Assembly (NCBI GenBank): GCA_034638255.1 | Contig: JAWPGT010000079.1 | Location: forward strand, 1-64,000 | DNA length: 64,000 bases | Direction of reading: 5' to 3' | Source of the DNA: Coprinus comatus | Taxonomy: Eukaryota > Basidiomycota > Agaricomycetes > Agaricales > Agaricaceae | Shown here: piece by piece, positions 36,811 through 46,837 of the stretch | Position numbering within the stretch: the stretch's first letter is position 1 | How the letters are laid out: every line of letters begins with the position of its first letter | Program-made: the position numbers and the translations under genes | The notes under the pieces: model-generated | What the model was told of the DNA's origin: nothing | Seen by the model: only the letters and a program-made list of their open reading frames with translations | Databases searched by the model: none

Positions 36811-37152
36811 CATACGAGAATGTCATGATAGAACTAATAATAGTTCAACACATTTCATTCGTCCTCGTAATGCAAGAATCGATTATACCATGGGTGCTGG
36901 AAGCGGTGGTGGCCCTATTCCTCGTCTTAGTGGAATCATGTTGAATACTGGTGGAACATTAGATCTTGACGATCAGTTTCTCGGGCTCTCTTTCTTGGAA
37001 GATGAATACAACGTAGTCGATTATAAGTCAGCCCCTGCTCGGGTCCCAAAATGGGATAAATCTTGCAATTAGTAGTAGTAATTTGAGTGGATATTTTGCT
37101 GCTCCAAAATCTAAGCAGGTCTGTATATAGTACAAATAATAGATAACACTAT

Positions 37153-38619
37153 CTAAAGAAGTTTTTTGTTTGGTTTCTTGGAGTCATCGTATCCTATAAT
37201 TGACCTTGCCCGTCCATGGAAACCCCACCCAATTTGCTTTGCAGCCTGAATTTGAACATTGAGTTCATCGGCCATAGCCCACACGGTTCCAGGGTTTTTC
37301 TGGAACTGGCGACCAACAAACACAACGTCGGCTTGTCCGTTATCCAACACACGTTGAGCAACAACGGCGTCATGGAGTGAACCGACAGAGCTGACTAACA
37401 TTTTGTCCCCAACTGCTTTCTTAGCTTCCTCCGCAAATGGTGCTTGGTATGCTTCACCAAGAATTACCTTTTGGCGAGGGTCCATTCCACCTGTTGAGAC
37501 GTCCAGCAAATCAACGTCATGTTCTGCGAGAGTAAGAGCAAGGCGCGCTGTGTCTTCTACACGCCATGATGGCTCATCTGGAGCTACCTGCTCAAGCCAT
37601 TCTGTTCCGGAAATACTGTACAATAGGTCAGCTTCACTGTGCAGTGCGCGGATATGTGAATAATGTAGGACTGACCGAACAAACAATGGCATATCCTGAG
37701 GAATAGTTTCTCTTACAGTATCTACAACCTCGAGTAAAAATCTAATCCTATTCTCAAAGGATCCCCCATAGTCATCGGTCCTCTGGTTTGCATTCGGGCT
37801 CAGGAAAGAGCTGAGAAGATAGCCATGTGCAGCGTGAATTTCAATGACATCAAATCCAGCCTTCACAGCTCGTTCTGCCCCATCCGTAAAGGCCTTAACG
37901 ATCGCTTTGATGCCCTCCACTGTCAATGCCTTTGGCTGGGGATAGGTAGGGTGGAACGGTTTGGTGCTAGGACCCCAAACATCATCTGGCCATCCACGTT
38001 CCACTGGTCCAGCGGCGGCTACAGGTGAACCCGGAATCCAAGAAGCCATGCACGAGGCTTTACGGCCAGCATGTGCCAGCTGAATACCAATCTTTTGATT
38101 CTGAGTGTGAGCGAAGGTGGTGATAACCTTTAAAGCGTCCATGTGGGCATCCGACCAGATTCCAACATCTTCTGGGCCAATACGACCATTTGGGAGGACA
38201 GCAGTGGCTTCCACCATGGTTAAACCGGGTCCACGAGTGAGTATTCCACCAACTATTTTGTAGTGATTGGTTAGCTGAATTCATATTCTTCCTTCCTGAA
38301 AGCATGGAACGTACGGTGAGCCATGTGCCATGGTGTTATGATTCCATTATCTGCTGAGTATTGGCATAATGGGGACAGCTAGGAAAGCACGCATATACTG
38401 CAGTATGAGGCTTTGATTTTCTACGGAAGTAAAGAGGTCACCCACAAATATTCTGTTCTGGAATTCAGTACCACGAATCTTGATGGGCTGGAATAAGGTT
38501 GGTATAGCCTTCCCATCTGGCTGGGGTTTGAGAGCAGTTCCTGCTGGAATAACTTGATGTGGTGTGAAGTAGGGAACACCGGGTGCTGGGTCATTGGTAA
38601 TACGAACAGGGGTCGACAT
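37153..38619 (-). CDS. NADH:flavin oxidoreductase, old yellow enzyme (YqjM-like)
   Basis: FMN-dependent ene-reductase of the old yellow enzyme family, reducing activated C=C bonds with NAD(P)H. Exons 38619-38446, 38378-38315, 38252-37676 and 37615-37153 join in phase to 425 residues. The exon 1-2 joint creates NRIFLSPLCQYS, whose Cys aligns with the flavin-tuning Cys of YqjM-type enzymes. The exon 2-3 joint gives WHMAHLGGI. Further motifs are GIQLAHAGRKAS, the substrate-binding His pair in IEIHAAHGYL, SPNANQRTDDYGGSFENRIRF, LLDVSTGG and the phosphate-binding ADVVFVGRQFQKNP. The class is the thermophilic-like or class III type rather than yeast OYE1. The stop lies only 80 bp from the end of the dead glycoprotein copy 2. 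Confidence 0.92.
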
Positions 38620-41600
38620 ATCAGATATCACAAGTAGAGGTTGATAACTTGATATAGATGTAGATGGATAGTGGGGGGTCTAACCAGCAGAGGAAAGTAA
38701 AGCAAACTTGTTTCAATCATAACTTCACTTTTAAGCAAAAAGAGTTTCTTCAAGCGATCTTCAAGCAGTAAAATTTGGTCCCATTAGGGTTAGTGATTAG
38801 TTGCTTGATCAGCAACGTTAATCTCGCAGGCTTCAACAAGAATATTGACCCTGAGCCAGTGAGCCGGCTAGCCGTTTCGGCGTCAGCAGCCCCACCTTTA
38901 ACTTATGTGCTCAACGTACTACCTTGTGATACGGCAAAATGTAGTACTAGTAGAAGGATGAGCCAAACAATGACAATTACTACTCAAAAGTTACAGTCAA
39001 TCCAAGACTGCTGCCAGATTCAGAATTGAACGTGAGACTATTGAAATATCTTCGTAGAGCGGTGCGATAGTAACAAAACACACCGGAGAGCGAAATTCGA
39101 ATCGTGATTGGGAAAGTTGGACCTGGAACTGGAGGCATAAACTGCTTATAATACTTGGCAATGTACTCGGCAGTCCAGAATCTATGATCGGAGGTGGTTG
39201 ACCAAGCCTAGTAGTAGTAGTATTGATCCTAGTAGATCTACCAACACCCTGGCAATGGAGACGGTCGAGTCTCGGCTACCGGTAGATGCGGATCCTCCGA
39301 AAGTTCTAGCATTAGGAACCTACAGTACGTCATTGTTACCTGTAGTCGCAACGCCGGTAGTGAAATCCCATGTTGAATTTACACCGAAGTCGGTATATTG
39401 GGGTTAGGGGTGACATAGTAACGCAGAGTTCAATCGTTGGGGGCCGATGGGACAAGAATAGTTTCCACACCAAGAGTGTACAGTCATGTTCCAATAGATA
39501 ACATTTGGAATAGAGGACGTTTGTATGAACAATTTGAGACAATGACAAGGGCGTCTAGGATTTTCTGGTTGCCAACAACTTCGTTCTCGGGGTTTGTTGG
39601 AAATACAGAAGTAAAAGAAAGCTATTATTTCCTATAGCTAGGAAAGTAGTACCACGGAATTTCATCGCCATATTGCAAATGACAGGAAATACAAGGCAAG
39701 CCTGTTATTATTAAAGTTCGTATTCTATAATCTACCTGTACAATACACTATACTTTGATGAGGCCAGTCATTCGGAGAACAGCTGAGTTGCTTATTGTAG
39801 TTGATCAAGAGAGGGTACTCATGACTCCTGGTGTTGTCCCATTTTGCGCTTTCCTTGTTCACCAGAACCTTACCTGGAACCACTAGTACTGGAGGACTAG
39901 ATCCTCCAGCTACTACGCCCAGCTCCTAATTGGGATTCACGGAATTGTCGATAGGTTTGATCCTAGGTACGCCTTACGCATACATTCTATCCCGCTCCTT
40001 TCAGAATATTAATCAGAAAGTTCTACTGGACAAACAAGATATAGAAACACACCTTGCGATTGGGAATTCTAATCATCATTAGAGTCGGCTACCCGCTGAG
40101 ATTCCGGATCCTCTTCTTCACACTCAGACGTCTTACTAGGACCAATCTCATTACACCTCATTCCTCCAACCTCCTCCTTTGCAGGATCCTTCTCCAACTC
40201 CTCATCTTCCCCTTTCTGTCCTTCGCCCTCTTCCAATTCCTCGAATAACAGTGTGGGCTGATTCGTATTACTCACTTGCCTAGGAGCTCGGACTACTTCC
40301 ATGGTTAAGCACTTGTACACCTAAAAGAGTGATAGTCCAATCATAAGAACAAGGATAGGGATGATTACAAAGTAGACCCATAAATCATTTCTACCTCCTG
40401 TACCTCGGTTCTCATCAATCTTGAATGACGTAGGTAATGGTAATGTTGGCGAAATTTCGTGTAGGAAGGGAGTGGGTGAAGCAGTTGTGTCTGATGACTG
40501 GAGAGTACTTGTAGTACTGGGAGTGGATGCGGTGAATGCGAATTCGGAAGTCGTTTCCATCGTAGTTGGGAAAGTTGAGGAATATGAAATGAAATTGGAC
40601 CAGGTAGTGCAGCTGTTGACCATATCACTAGCGATGCGCAAAGAGAGGATAGGTCAAACTTCTCTGCTCCACCAATGTCTCCAGTGTAGTACTCGTGCAG
40701 AAATAATAGAGAATACCGCCTTGGGATGCATCTTTTGGAAAGCGATGATGTCTCCGAAGGATATTCGTGTATCGAAGGTTCCAGACTGAACAAGACAGGG
40801 AGTTAGAATGATAAACTGGAAATATTTTGGTGCACTTATACCTCTCGGAAGAAATGCATTACATCTTTTGCTTTTAATCAGTATCCTTCAGATAATTAAA
40901 CAGTAAAGCAATGAGGATACACACGTTCCCTAAGAGACGAATTCGTTCAAAGTTCTTCAGTAGAATTGTCTCTGGTAGACAGAAATAGCCTCGTCTCAAT
41001 ATATAAGCATGATTTGACATCGTGCAGGTAGGGTTTCTGCTTGACACAAAATGCAGAGACGTCGGCTCTATGACCTGACCCTGGTCAATGACAATTAAGT
41101 TATAGAGAAAAGTGGGTAAACATACCCCAAAACGCGTCTGTATCTTCTTCCACACATTCACCCTCTACTTCTTTCTAGGCGATTCCAAAATTTATCAGGT
41201 CATCCTGGCAGAATATTGATGTAGTTTGTTAGATTTTCGCCAAGGAGACTGAGCATCGCATATTGAAGCTTCGAAGACTGTATCATTATGACAATGGTTT
41301 TGCAGGAGGATTCGTGGTAAGAAAGGGTGACGTCACAAAGTGGTCCGGGACGTTCGTGGTTCATTTTCACGCGCGAGCATTTGAACTCAGGGTCTTGCTG
41401 GGTCACACTGGGTCTCGTCTTCAAGTCACGTGACCATGAGGTCAGTTTCTCGTGTAATAGTGGGCAGGAACACGAACATTGGACAGTAGATAGATGGTTT
41501 TAGTATGGAATAGAAGTCAAATGGCTTCAGAAAATGGATTTAAAATATTTTTTCGAATTTTTCGTGATTTCTTTCCCTTGCAGATTCTCAGTCACGTGAG

Positions 41601-41882
41601 GTTATCCCATTTTCCTGGGACTGTGAACTTGATACCGCCCATCAGATATGAATTTTTATAACGCCTTACAAAAAAGACTCGGGTCTCGCACGCAGTCTCC
41701 ATCTACTAAAATCTCCCTCCTGACCCAATCGAAACAGCACCCCGTTGAATAGTTTATGTCCGGCCGGCCCACTGCACGGCCCATGGCTGGTACTATATTC
41801 CTTCCCGGATAACAAAAGATAATACTATATAACACAGCATACGTACTGACTGTATGACTCATGAGCAGCATCAAACAATTTT
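38620..41882. other. Mostly degenerate stretch without a confident gene
   Basis: On the minus strand there are pieces that look like a decayed extracellular protein (for example NSTWDFTTGVATTGNND near 39330-39370 in one frame), but stops and frame changes prevent a model. The 40880-41460 part has short hydrophobic frames only. See the separate entry for 40069-40641. Confidence 0.3.
40069..40641 (-). pseudogene. Possible single-pass membrane protein, in-frame TAG after the helix
   Basis: One frame reads a Ser/Thr-rich segment (TTSEFAFTASTPSTTSTLQ), then an 18-residue membrane helix (VYFVIIPILVLMIGLSLF), then TAG at 40321-40323. It continues, still in frame, into a Lys/Cys boundary and a strongly acidic tail (EELEEGEGQKGEDEELEKD) to 40069. 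This is the layout of a mucin-like type I membrane protein. The TAG sits in TTTTAG, a good 3' splice site, and a GTAATC donor 48 bases upstream would remove the helix without changing frame. So the stop could be real, or the helix could be an optional intron. The N-terminal exons were not found. Confidence 0.3.
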
Positions 41883-44039
41883 TCACTCCTTCCCCATATA
41901 CAAATACTCCACTGCTGATCTATTACCCCTGAGTTGAAGGACTTGACCATCTTGAACCGGTATCAAATGTGGATCTCCCCCTCTCTCCCAAAAAAGTAAA
42001 GTTTTGTCATGGATGGTATCACTTGGTAACACAGCACTCTGGTATGGTCGAAGACCAGCATAATTTGTCTTCATCTTCCCTGCTTTGAACAACTCTGTGG
42101 TGAGTAACATCTTGATCACCATGATTACAATAAAGATAGTAGCCAAGATCAGAGGGATAAATGCGATTGCATAAAGAGGATTGTAACAGGTAGCTTGTTT
42201 CCCAGCAGTGCTAATAACCGTCAATGGTCCATCTGCCAATGCATTTGCAGCCCATCCATTATATGATATGCTACCAAGAAGGTAAGAGGCACCAAATTGA
42301 CCAGCCCACTTTGCAACTCGAGCAGCAGCTAAGTCAAAGTCCACTCCATCATATCCATCTTCCAAATAGAAGACACCAACTTGAAACTCGTTATCATCAG
42401 GGTTTGTCATTATATCAGTAAGTTGAGGAATGATGCTGGCTCCATTTCCAACACCATCACTATGCCCAGTTTGGAGGAATGAGGTTTGAGGGGGGATAAA
42501 ATGTTGAGTTTCACCACTTGGATTGGGTGAGAGTGCATAACGATGAAGCACATCCCGTGTGATGCAAGTGTTATTATCCGACGCAACTGTTTGTGGTGTG
42601 GTGCTCCAGTAATCTGCAAGAGTAACGTGTAAATCACTAGGAAGTCTTTGGTAGGATACCATAACATCCCCCATTCCGTTAACTTCCACTTCAGCATCCA
42701 CAAGATTGACTTGAGTTGTAGTTGCACAGACAACTCTGGAAACAACCCCAAATAAAGACCCCTCAAATATTTCCGATCCACCAAAACCCAGAAGCCCACA
42801 TGATTTCCCTGGAACCGCACCTGGAGCCAAAGGTGTGCCTACTAGATTTAACTGAGATCCCAAGCGTTGAGAACAATTGCCGAAAATTGAGAGAGAAGCA
42901 TCCCGACTAGTAGTAAAATTGTCGTGGGGGCGTTGAGGAAGGGAATAGGGAAGGACATTTGCAGCAGTTGTAACTGAGATGAACGACTCATTGATTCCAA
43001 CCACTAGACCATTATCCAACAATGTAGACATATTCCACATTGGTTTCAAATACTCCCGAGTCTCGTCCACCGTTCTCGAAACCTCCTCCTCCAAGTAATC
43101 AGGTCCTACATATTGTCTGAATGGTCGGCTATCGTTTGTTTGGAAGATATCAGGAATGGGGAGACCCAAGAGGGCACTCATATTCTGTTGGGTGTACATC
43201 CCAATAGTCATACAACCAATATCGCTTTCAATGGCGAGAGCATGAGGAAGGACAACTCGGTGGTACGGTTGAAGGTCTGGTACTCCAATAAAAGCCCGAA
43301 ACCCGGTTTCATGAGGAACAACAACAATTCCATTCATGATTGTGGGTTTAAGAATGCGTTGGAATAAAGGACCATAGTAGTAACCATTCAGATCTGATGC
43401 ACATGGGCGTTCACTCTGACGATGCGGCCTTCCACTGAGTTGACGTGGCATAAGAACAGCAGTATCTGAACGATTGAGGCCAACGAATATGGATTTATCA
43501 GCATATGTGGAATTCGTCCATTGAGTACATGAATTGAGTGTCTCGTTCCCGTTTAATTCAATGGTTTGTGTGGCTTCGCATCGGAAATATTTAATGGACG
43601 AAGGATCTGTCCCATTTAGTATATTTCGATTCAGCAAAGCCCGGGCAGTATTGTCATTGGAGACAGATGCAGGATTGTCGTGGAAACTGGTATTATCGGG
43701 GGTAGTACAAGTGTGAAGGCCGAGGAAACCAAGATCGGCAAGTTTGACAAAGAGAGATAAGGAAAGCATGAGGAGGACTCCGGGAACCAATTTCGAAGTG
43801 CTAGTAGGATCATTAGCTTTCCTTGGTCTGAGAAGTAACCATTTCATGCAAGTAGAAGTTAATGTCTCTTTGCTTGCAATGCGACTGAGGACGTCATGGG
43901 TGGAGATGGATGCCACCCTGGGTGCGTTACCAAGAATAATGGTTCCAACGAGGAAGAGGCCTCCAATGGAGAGAATCTGGATGACAACGCGGAGGATAAA
44001 GGCGATTTGACCAGTGGTTAAGACGTCAGATACGAGCAT
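41883..44039 (-). CDS. Large membrane glycoprotein family, copy 3 (intact)
   Basis: Single open exon of 718 residues starting at ATG 44039, the start shared by all three paralogues (MLVSDVLTTGQIAFILRVV). Layout: a first hydrophobic segment at about residues 10-38; a basic loop; a second hydrophobic segment (VLLMLSLSLFVKLADLGFLG); an ectodomain of roughly 500 residues with many N-glycosylation sequons (NGTDPS, NETL, NSTYADKS) and cysteines; a C-terminal helix YAIAFIPLILATIFIVIMVI; and a cytosolic tail of about 55 residues with basic and acidic clusters. Function unknown; I cannot match it to a characterised family. The frame is open for another 80 codons upstream, but the other copies do not support that part. 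It is the only copy without a visible lesion. Confidence 0.8.
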   Translation of the reverse strand: MLVSDVLTTGQIAFILRVVIQILSIGGLFLVGTIILGNAPRVASISTHDVLSRIASKETLTSTCMKWLLLRPRKANDPTSTSKLVPGVLLMLSLSLFVKLADLGFLGLHTCTTPDNTSFHDNPASVSNDNTARALLNRNILNGTDPSSIKYFRCEATQTIELNGNETLNSCTQWTNSTYADKSIFVGLNRSDTAVLMPRQLSGRPHRQSERPCASDLNGYYYGPLFQRILKPTIMNGIVVVPHETGFRAFIGVPDLQPYHRVVLPHALAIESDIGCMTIGMYTQQNMSALLGLPIPDIFQTNDSRPFRQYVGPDYLEEEVSRTVDETREYLKPMWNMSTLLDNGLVVGINESFISVTTAANVLPYSLPQRPHDNFTTSRDASLSIFGNCSQRLGSQLNLVGTPLAPGAVPGKSCGLLGFGGSEIFEGSLFGVVSRVVCATTTQVNLVDAEVEVNGMGDVMVSYQRLPSDLHVTLADYWSTTPQTVASDNNTCITRDVLHRYALSPNPSGETQHFIPPQTSFLQTGHSDGVGNGASIIPQLTDIMTNPDDNEFQVGVFYLEDGYDGVDFDLAAARVAKWAGQFGASYLLGSISYNGWAANALADGPLTVISTAGKQATCYNPLYAIAFIPLILATIFIVIMVIKMLLTTELFKAGKMKTNYAGLRPYQSAVLPSDTIHDKTLLFWERGGDPHLIPVQDGQVLQLRGNRSAVEYLYMGKE

Positions 44040-44530
44040 ACGGATTATGGGATGAGATTCGGGAAAGGTTGATGAAGAAAGCAACTCAACGATGTGTGTG
44101 AAAAAATTGCAAATATTTCTCAGTGTCTGTCCTCGGTCTCCTGGATGATAGATTAGTGATAGACGTCTAGACAGCGATATACAGTCACGATGGCAATGAT
44201 CACCACTCCTGATCAACGGTGATTTGGTGACTTCAATATTAGAAAACGATTCCAAGTTTCCACTAATCATGATCACCAAGAACCTAGGTTGATCGGCTGG
44301 AATTAGTATACGTATACTAGTAGCCTAATAAACCACCTGGGTCTGGCAAGTAGCCCAAATTTCATAAGTTGATGGTGTCAATAAATTAATATTCTGCACT
44401 GCATTGTAGTGGATTGAGATTTGGAAGCGAGTTTGACGTGTGATTTGTTTGATATATGGGAAGGGATGTATATATTGAGCGAAGATAAATTTATGTAACA
44501 TGCGTGGGAAACAATAGACACCGATATTGC

Positions 44531-46688
44531 ATGATTGTTAACGTTTCCCAACCAACTCAGCTTGACGCGTCGACTTTGAATCAAGCACCAGCTGCTGTTG
44601 AAAAGAAGCAGGAACCATCTCTCTTTCGCAACGTTAGAGGCCGTAGAGGTTTCTTGCAGTACATGAATGATGTGCCGCTTGACATTGTACATGAGATCTT
44701 CGGAGAGCTTGAACCCATCGATCTCCTTCACCTGTCTTGGTCATGCAAAAGCGTTCGTGCGATTGTAATGGGTAGACAAGCAAAATTCCTGTGGTCGAAG
44801 GTATGCCTCGTGTCAACTCTCACTTTTGACACCATAACTTATTCATCATTGATTCTAGGCCTACAAGTCGTTGGAGCATCAACCACCTCCATGTCCTTTT
44901 GATCTTAACTATACCCAGTACACTCGATTCTTATTTGTCAATCGTTGTATGGTGAGTTTCACTTCGTGGCTTCATACAATGTAACTTCCTTATAAGTTAT
45001 GGGGAGTAGCTCTGTCAGGTTGCCATATCCACTAACGCTATATATTGCTCATGGGGATTAAGGCTCAAGGTATGCAAGAAATGTATAGGATCAGACCAGT
45101 GAGTGACAAACATCTAGCTTAGCATATTTGAGAGAATGAATGAGTGAATATTTATTAGCTTCTTGCATGATGGACTGGTGTCTGTCGAAGCTAGGCAGTG
45201 TAGTCACAGCATTCTAACAAGTAAGCTTCAAATGTATGATACAGTAGTATGTTCTTACTCATCCATTTTAGACCATCGTTGCAGGTATTATCTGAGATCT
45301 GTTGGGCGATATGACACTTGTAGATTGGTGAATGATGCACAAGCTCGAGCATCACTCATGGAGGAATTTAACCGGAAACAACAGGTGAGAATCCATTCTA
45401 AAGAAATACGTTCCATTAACAACATGTGTTCGGGTAGGGAGCAACACGTTACGAACAATGGAGGGACGGTGAATTTTGGAGTAGAAAGGAATACCTAAGT
45501 CAAAGACAAGAAACCCGTCAACTAGTGTATGTAAAGTACTCTCTATCATTTACTTCATAACAAACATTTTTTCTTGTATATTTCCCAACAAAGAATTCTT
45601 GAAAAGCTCCAGGAAATAGGTAATAGAATTTCAAGTTTTATATCGAGTATATTTTTATGATAACTTTTGTAACAGGATGGCCGAAAGAGAATATCTTTAA
45701 ATATCTCCGATATACTACGACACTCAAACTCAGAAATTTACCAACAATTAAAAGGTCATCTAAACTGACCCGAGGAGGTTCGTGATTTTTCCTGCTTCTT
45801 TCCAATGTGGTTGATAATTGATATTAACTTGGCACCTAGAGTGGACTAAGCTTTGTCCACAAATATTATCGATTCTGGAAGAAGGAAAATCGAACTGGAA
45901 ACGAGAACGCATTCGTAGAAATGGCACGTTGTTTGTATCAACCTTTAAACAGTGGTACCGCAATATTCGGTCGGAAACTTCGGGAGTACGCTTCCAAGCC
46001 GTCCCTTATGATTTCATGGTTCAAGAGCCATTCCTGTCTTCCATTCTCAACTGCAATGAAGAACCAGCATTTCCACTTGACACGGGGACGGTTTCGCTAT
46101 TTGGTGTCATGTATATGGAATGTCTCCGAAAACGCAACGAGGTCCTGTTCAATCTACTTCCAGGCGATATGAAACAGCAAGCTAAAGAACTGGATGAGCC
46201 TTATCAAATATTACATCTTGCATCTATCTGGTTTCATGACACTTCTCGTTCTGTTCTACTGGATTATCCCACTGCACTCGATGCAATCAGAACGCCACAT
46301 CAGTTCAATGATACGCATAAGTTTTTGAAGGAGCTTGGAGAACCAGAGTTATTCGATCCTAGGATCAGAGTGTATAGGTGAAGGAAATTCCGATGTTTCT
46401 TTCAATCAAAAAGCACACGATCTCACAAAGTATTTCATACAAGCTAGTGGTAATGACCTAAATACTACCACGAGAAGGGTCATGAATCGCTCGAGTGTCG
46501 GTGTATCATGTACTCGCCGTTCGTCCGAAGATTATACTTGGTCTAATGCTGTGAGTAGCTTCTAGTATTGTAATGAATTTCATTATGCCTAACATTTTTT
46601 ACAGATCCGCCATACAATCATGTTTCATGATAATGTAGAACCTGAAGAATCTCCTTCCTGGGAGGATATGTTTTGTTTTCGGACATAG
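44531..46688 (+). pseudogene. F-box protein paralogue, frameshifted
   Basis: Same exon pattern as the F-box gene at 7475-9864. Exons are 44531-44800, 44859-44951, 45010-45098, 45159-45220, 45272-45384, 45438-45526, 45594-45619 (also 26 bp), 45676-45777, 45840-46550 and 46605-46688. F-box: FLQYMNDVPLDIVHEIFGEL, then HLSWSCKSVRAIV. In the long exon the first frame ends at TGA 46379-46381, while the homologous sequence DVSFNQKAHDLTKYFIQASG continues in the next frame. A one- or two-base change therefore lies between about 46335 and 46378, and no intron fits. The N-terminal exon of the paralogue was not found, so the start at 44531 is provisional. Confidence 0.65.
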
Positions 46689-46837
46689 GATATCGAGCCT
46701 ACGGCTAGTCCAAGACCGCTTATTACACGCTGACAAAATCGACATGATGCTTGAATACAATTTTAAACAGTATAATAAAATCTATTATGGTACTTAACAT
46801 AGATTAATTCATTTACAGTGGGAAGTTGGAAGTTGGG

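Larger units (their letters stand above)
19711..36850 (-). mobile_element. Solo LTR, family A, split by the KDZ transposon
   Basis: Reverse-oriented copy of the 218-bp LTR: 19711-19914 gives the first part (TGTTAAAACAAGAGCATAG...) and 36815-36850 the rest (...AATAATAGTTCAACA). The target duplication CATTT is exact at 19706-19710 and 36851-36855. The two parts together are about 240 bp. They are more diverged from the 18576 copy than expected for a recent event, so this insertion is old. The KDZ element entered the LTR near its 3' end. Confidence 0.85.
17974..37072 (+). pseudogene. Large membrane glycoprotein family, copy 2 (dead, split by insertions)
   Basis: Homologous to copies 1 and 3 along its length, in three pieces: 17974-18575, 18799-19710 and 36856-37072. 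Lesions: a 218-bp solo LTR at 18576-18793; TAG at 19109-19111 where copies 1 and 3 have Tyr in the (K/R)(Q/K)YVGPDYLE motif; a 17.1-kb compound insertion at 19711-36850; and a C-terminal truncation in which the sequence leaves the family after DDQFLGLSFLEDEYNVVDYK and stops at 37070-37072 before the last membrane helix. Removing each insertion with one target-site copy restores frame. The first joint gives RQLGRFRHARED, and the second gives TQHF joined to IRPRNAR, matching copy 1 (TQHFVRPRNAR). Confidence 0.9.

Noticed and set aside
44040..44279. 80-codon N-terminal extension of glycoprotein copy 3
   Set aside because: The frame is open, but copies 1 and 2 both start at the position equal to 44039 and lack any similar extension.
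46335..46381. A short intron explaining the F-box paralogue frame change
   Set aside because: GTATAG could be an acceptor, but no GT donor upstream joins in the required phase, so a frameshift is the simpler reading.
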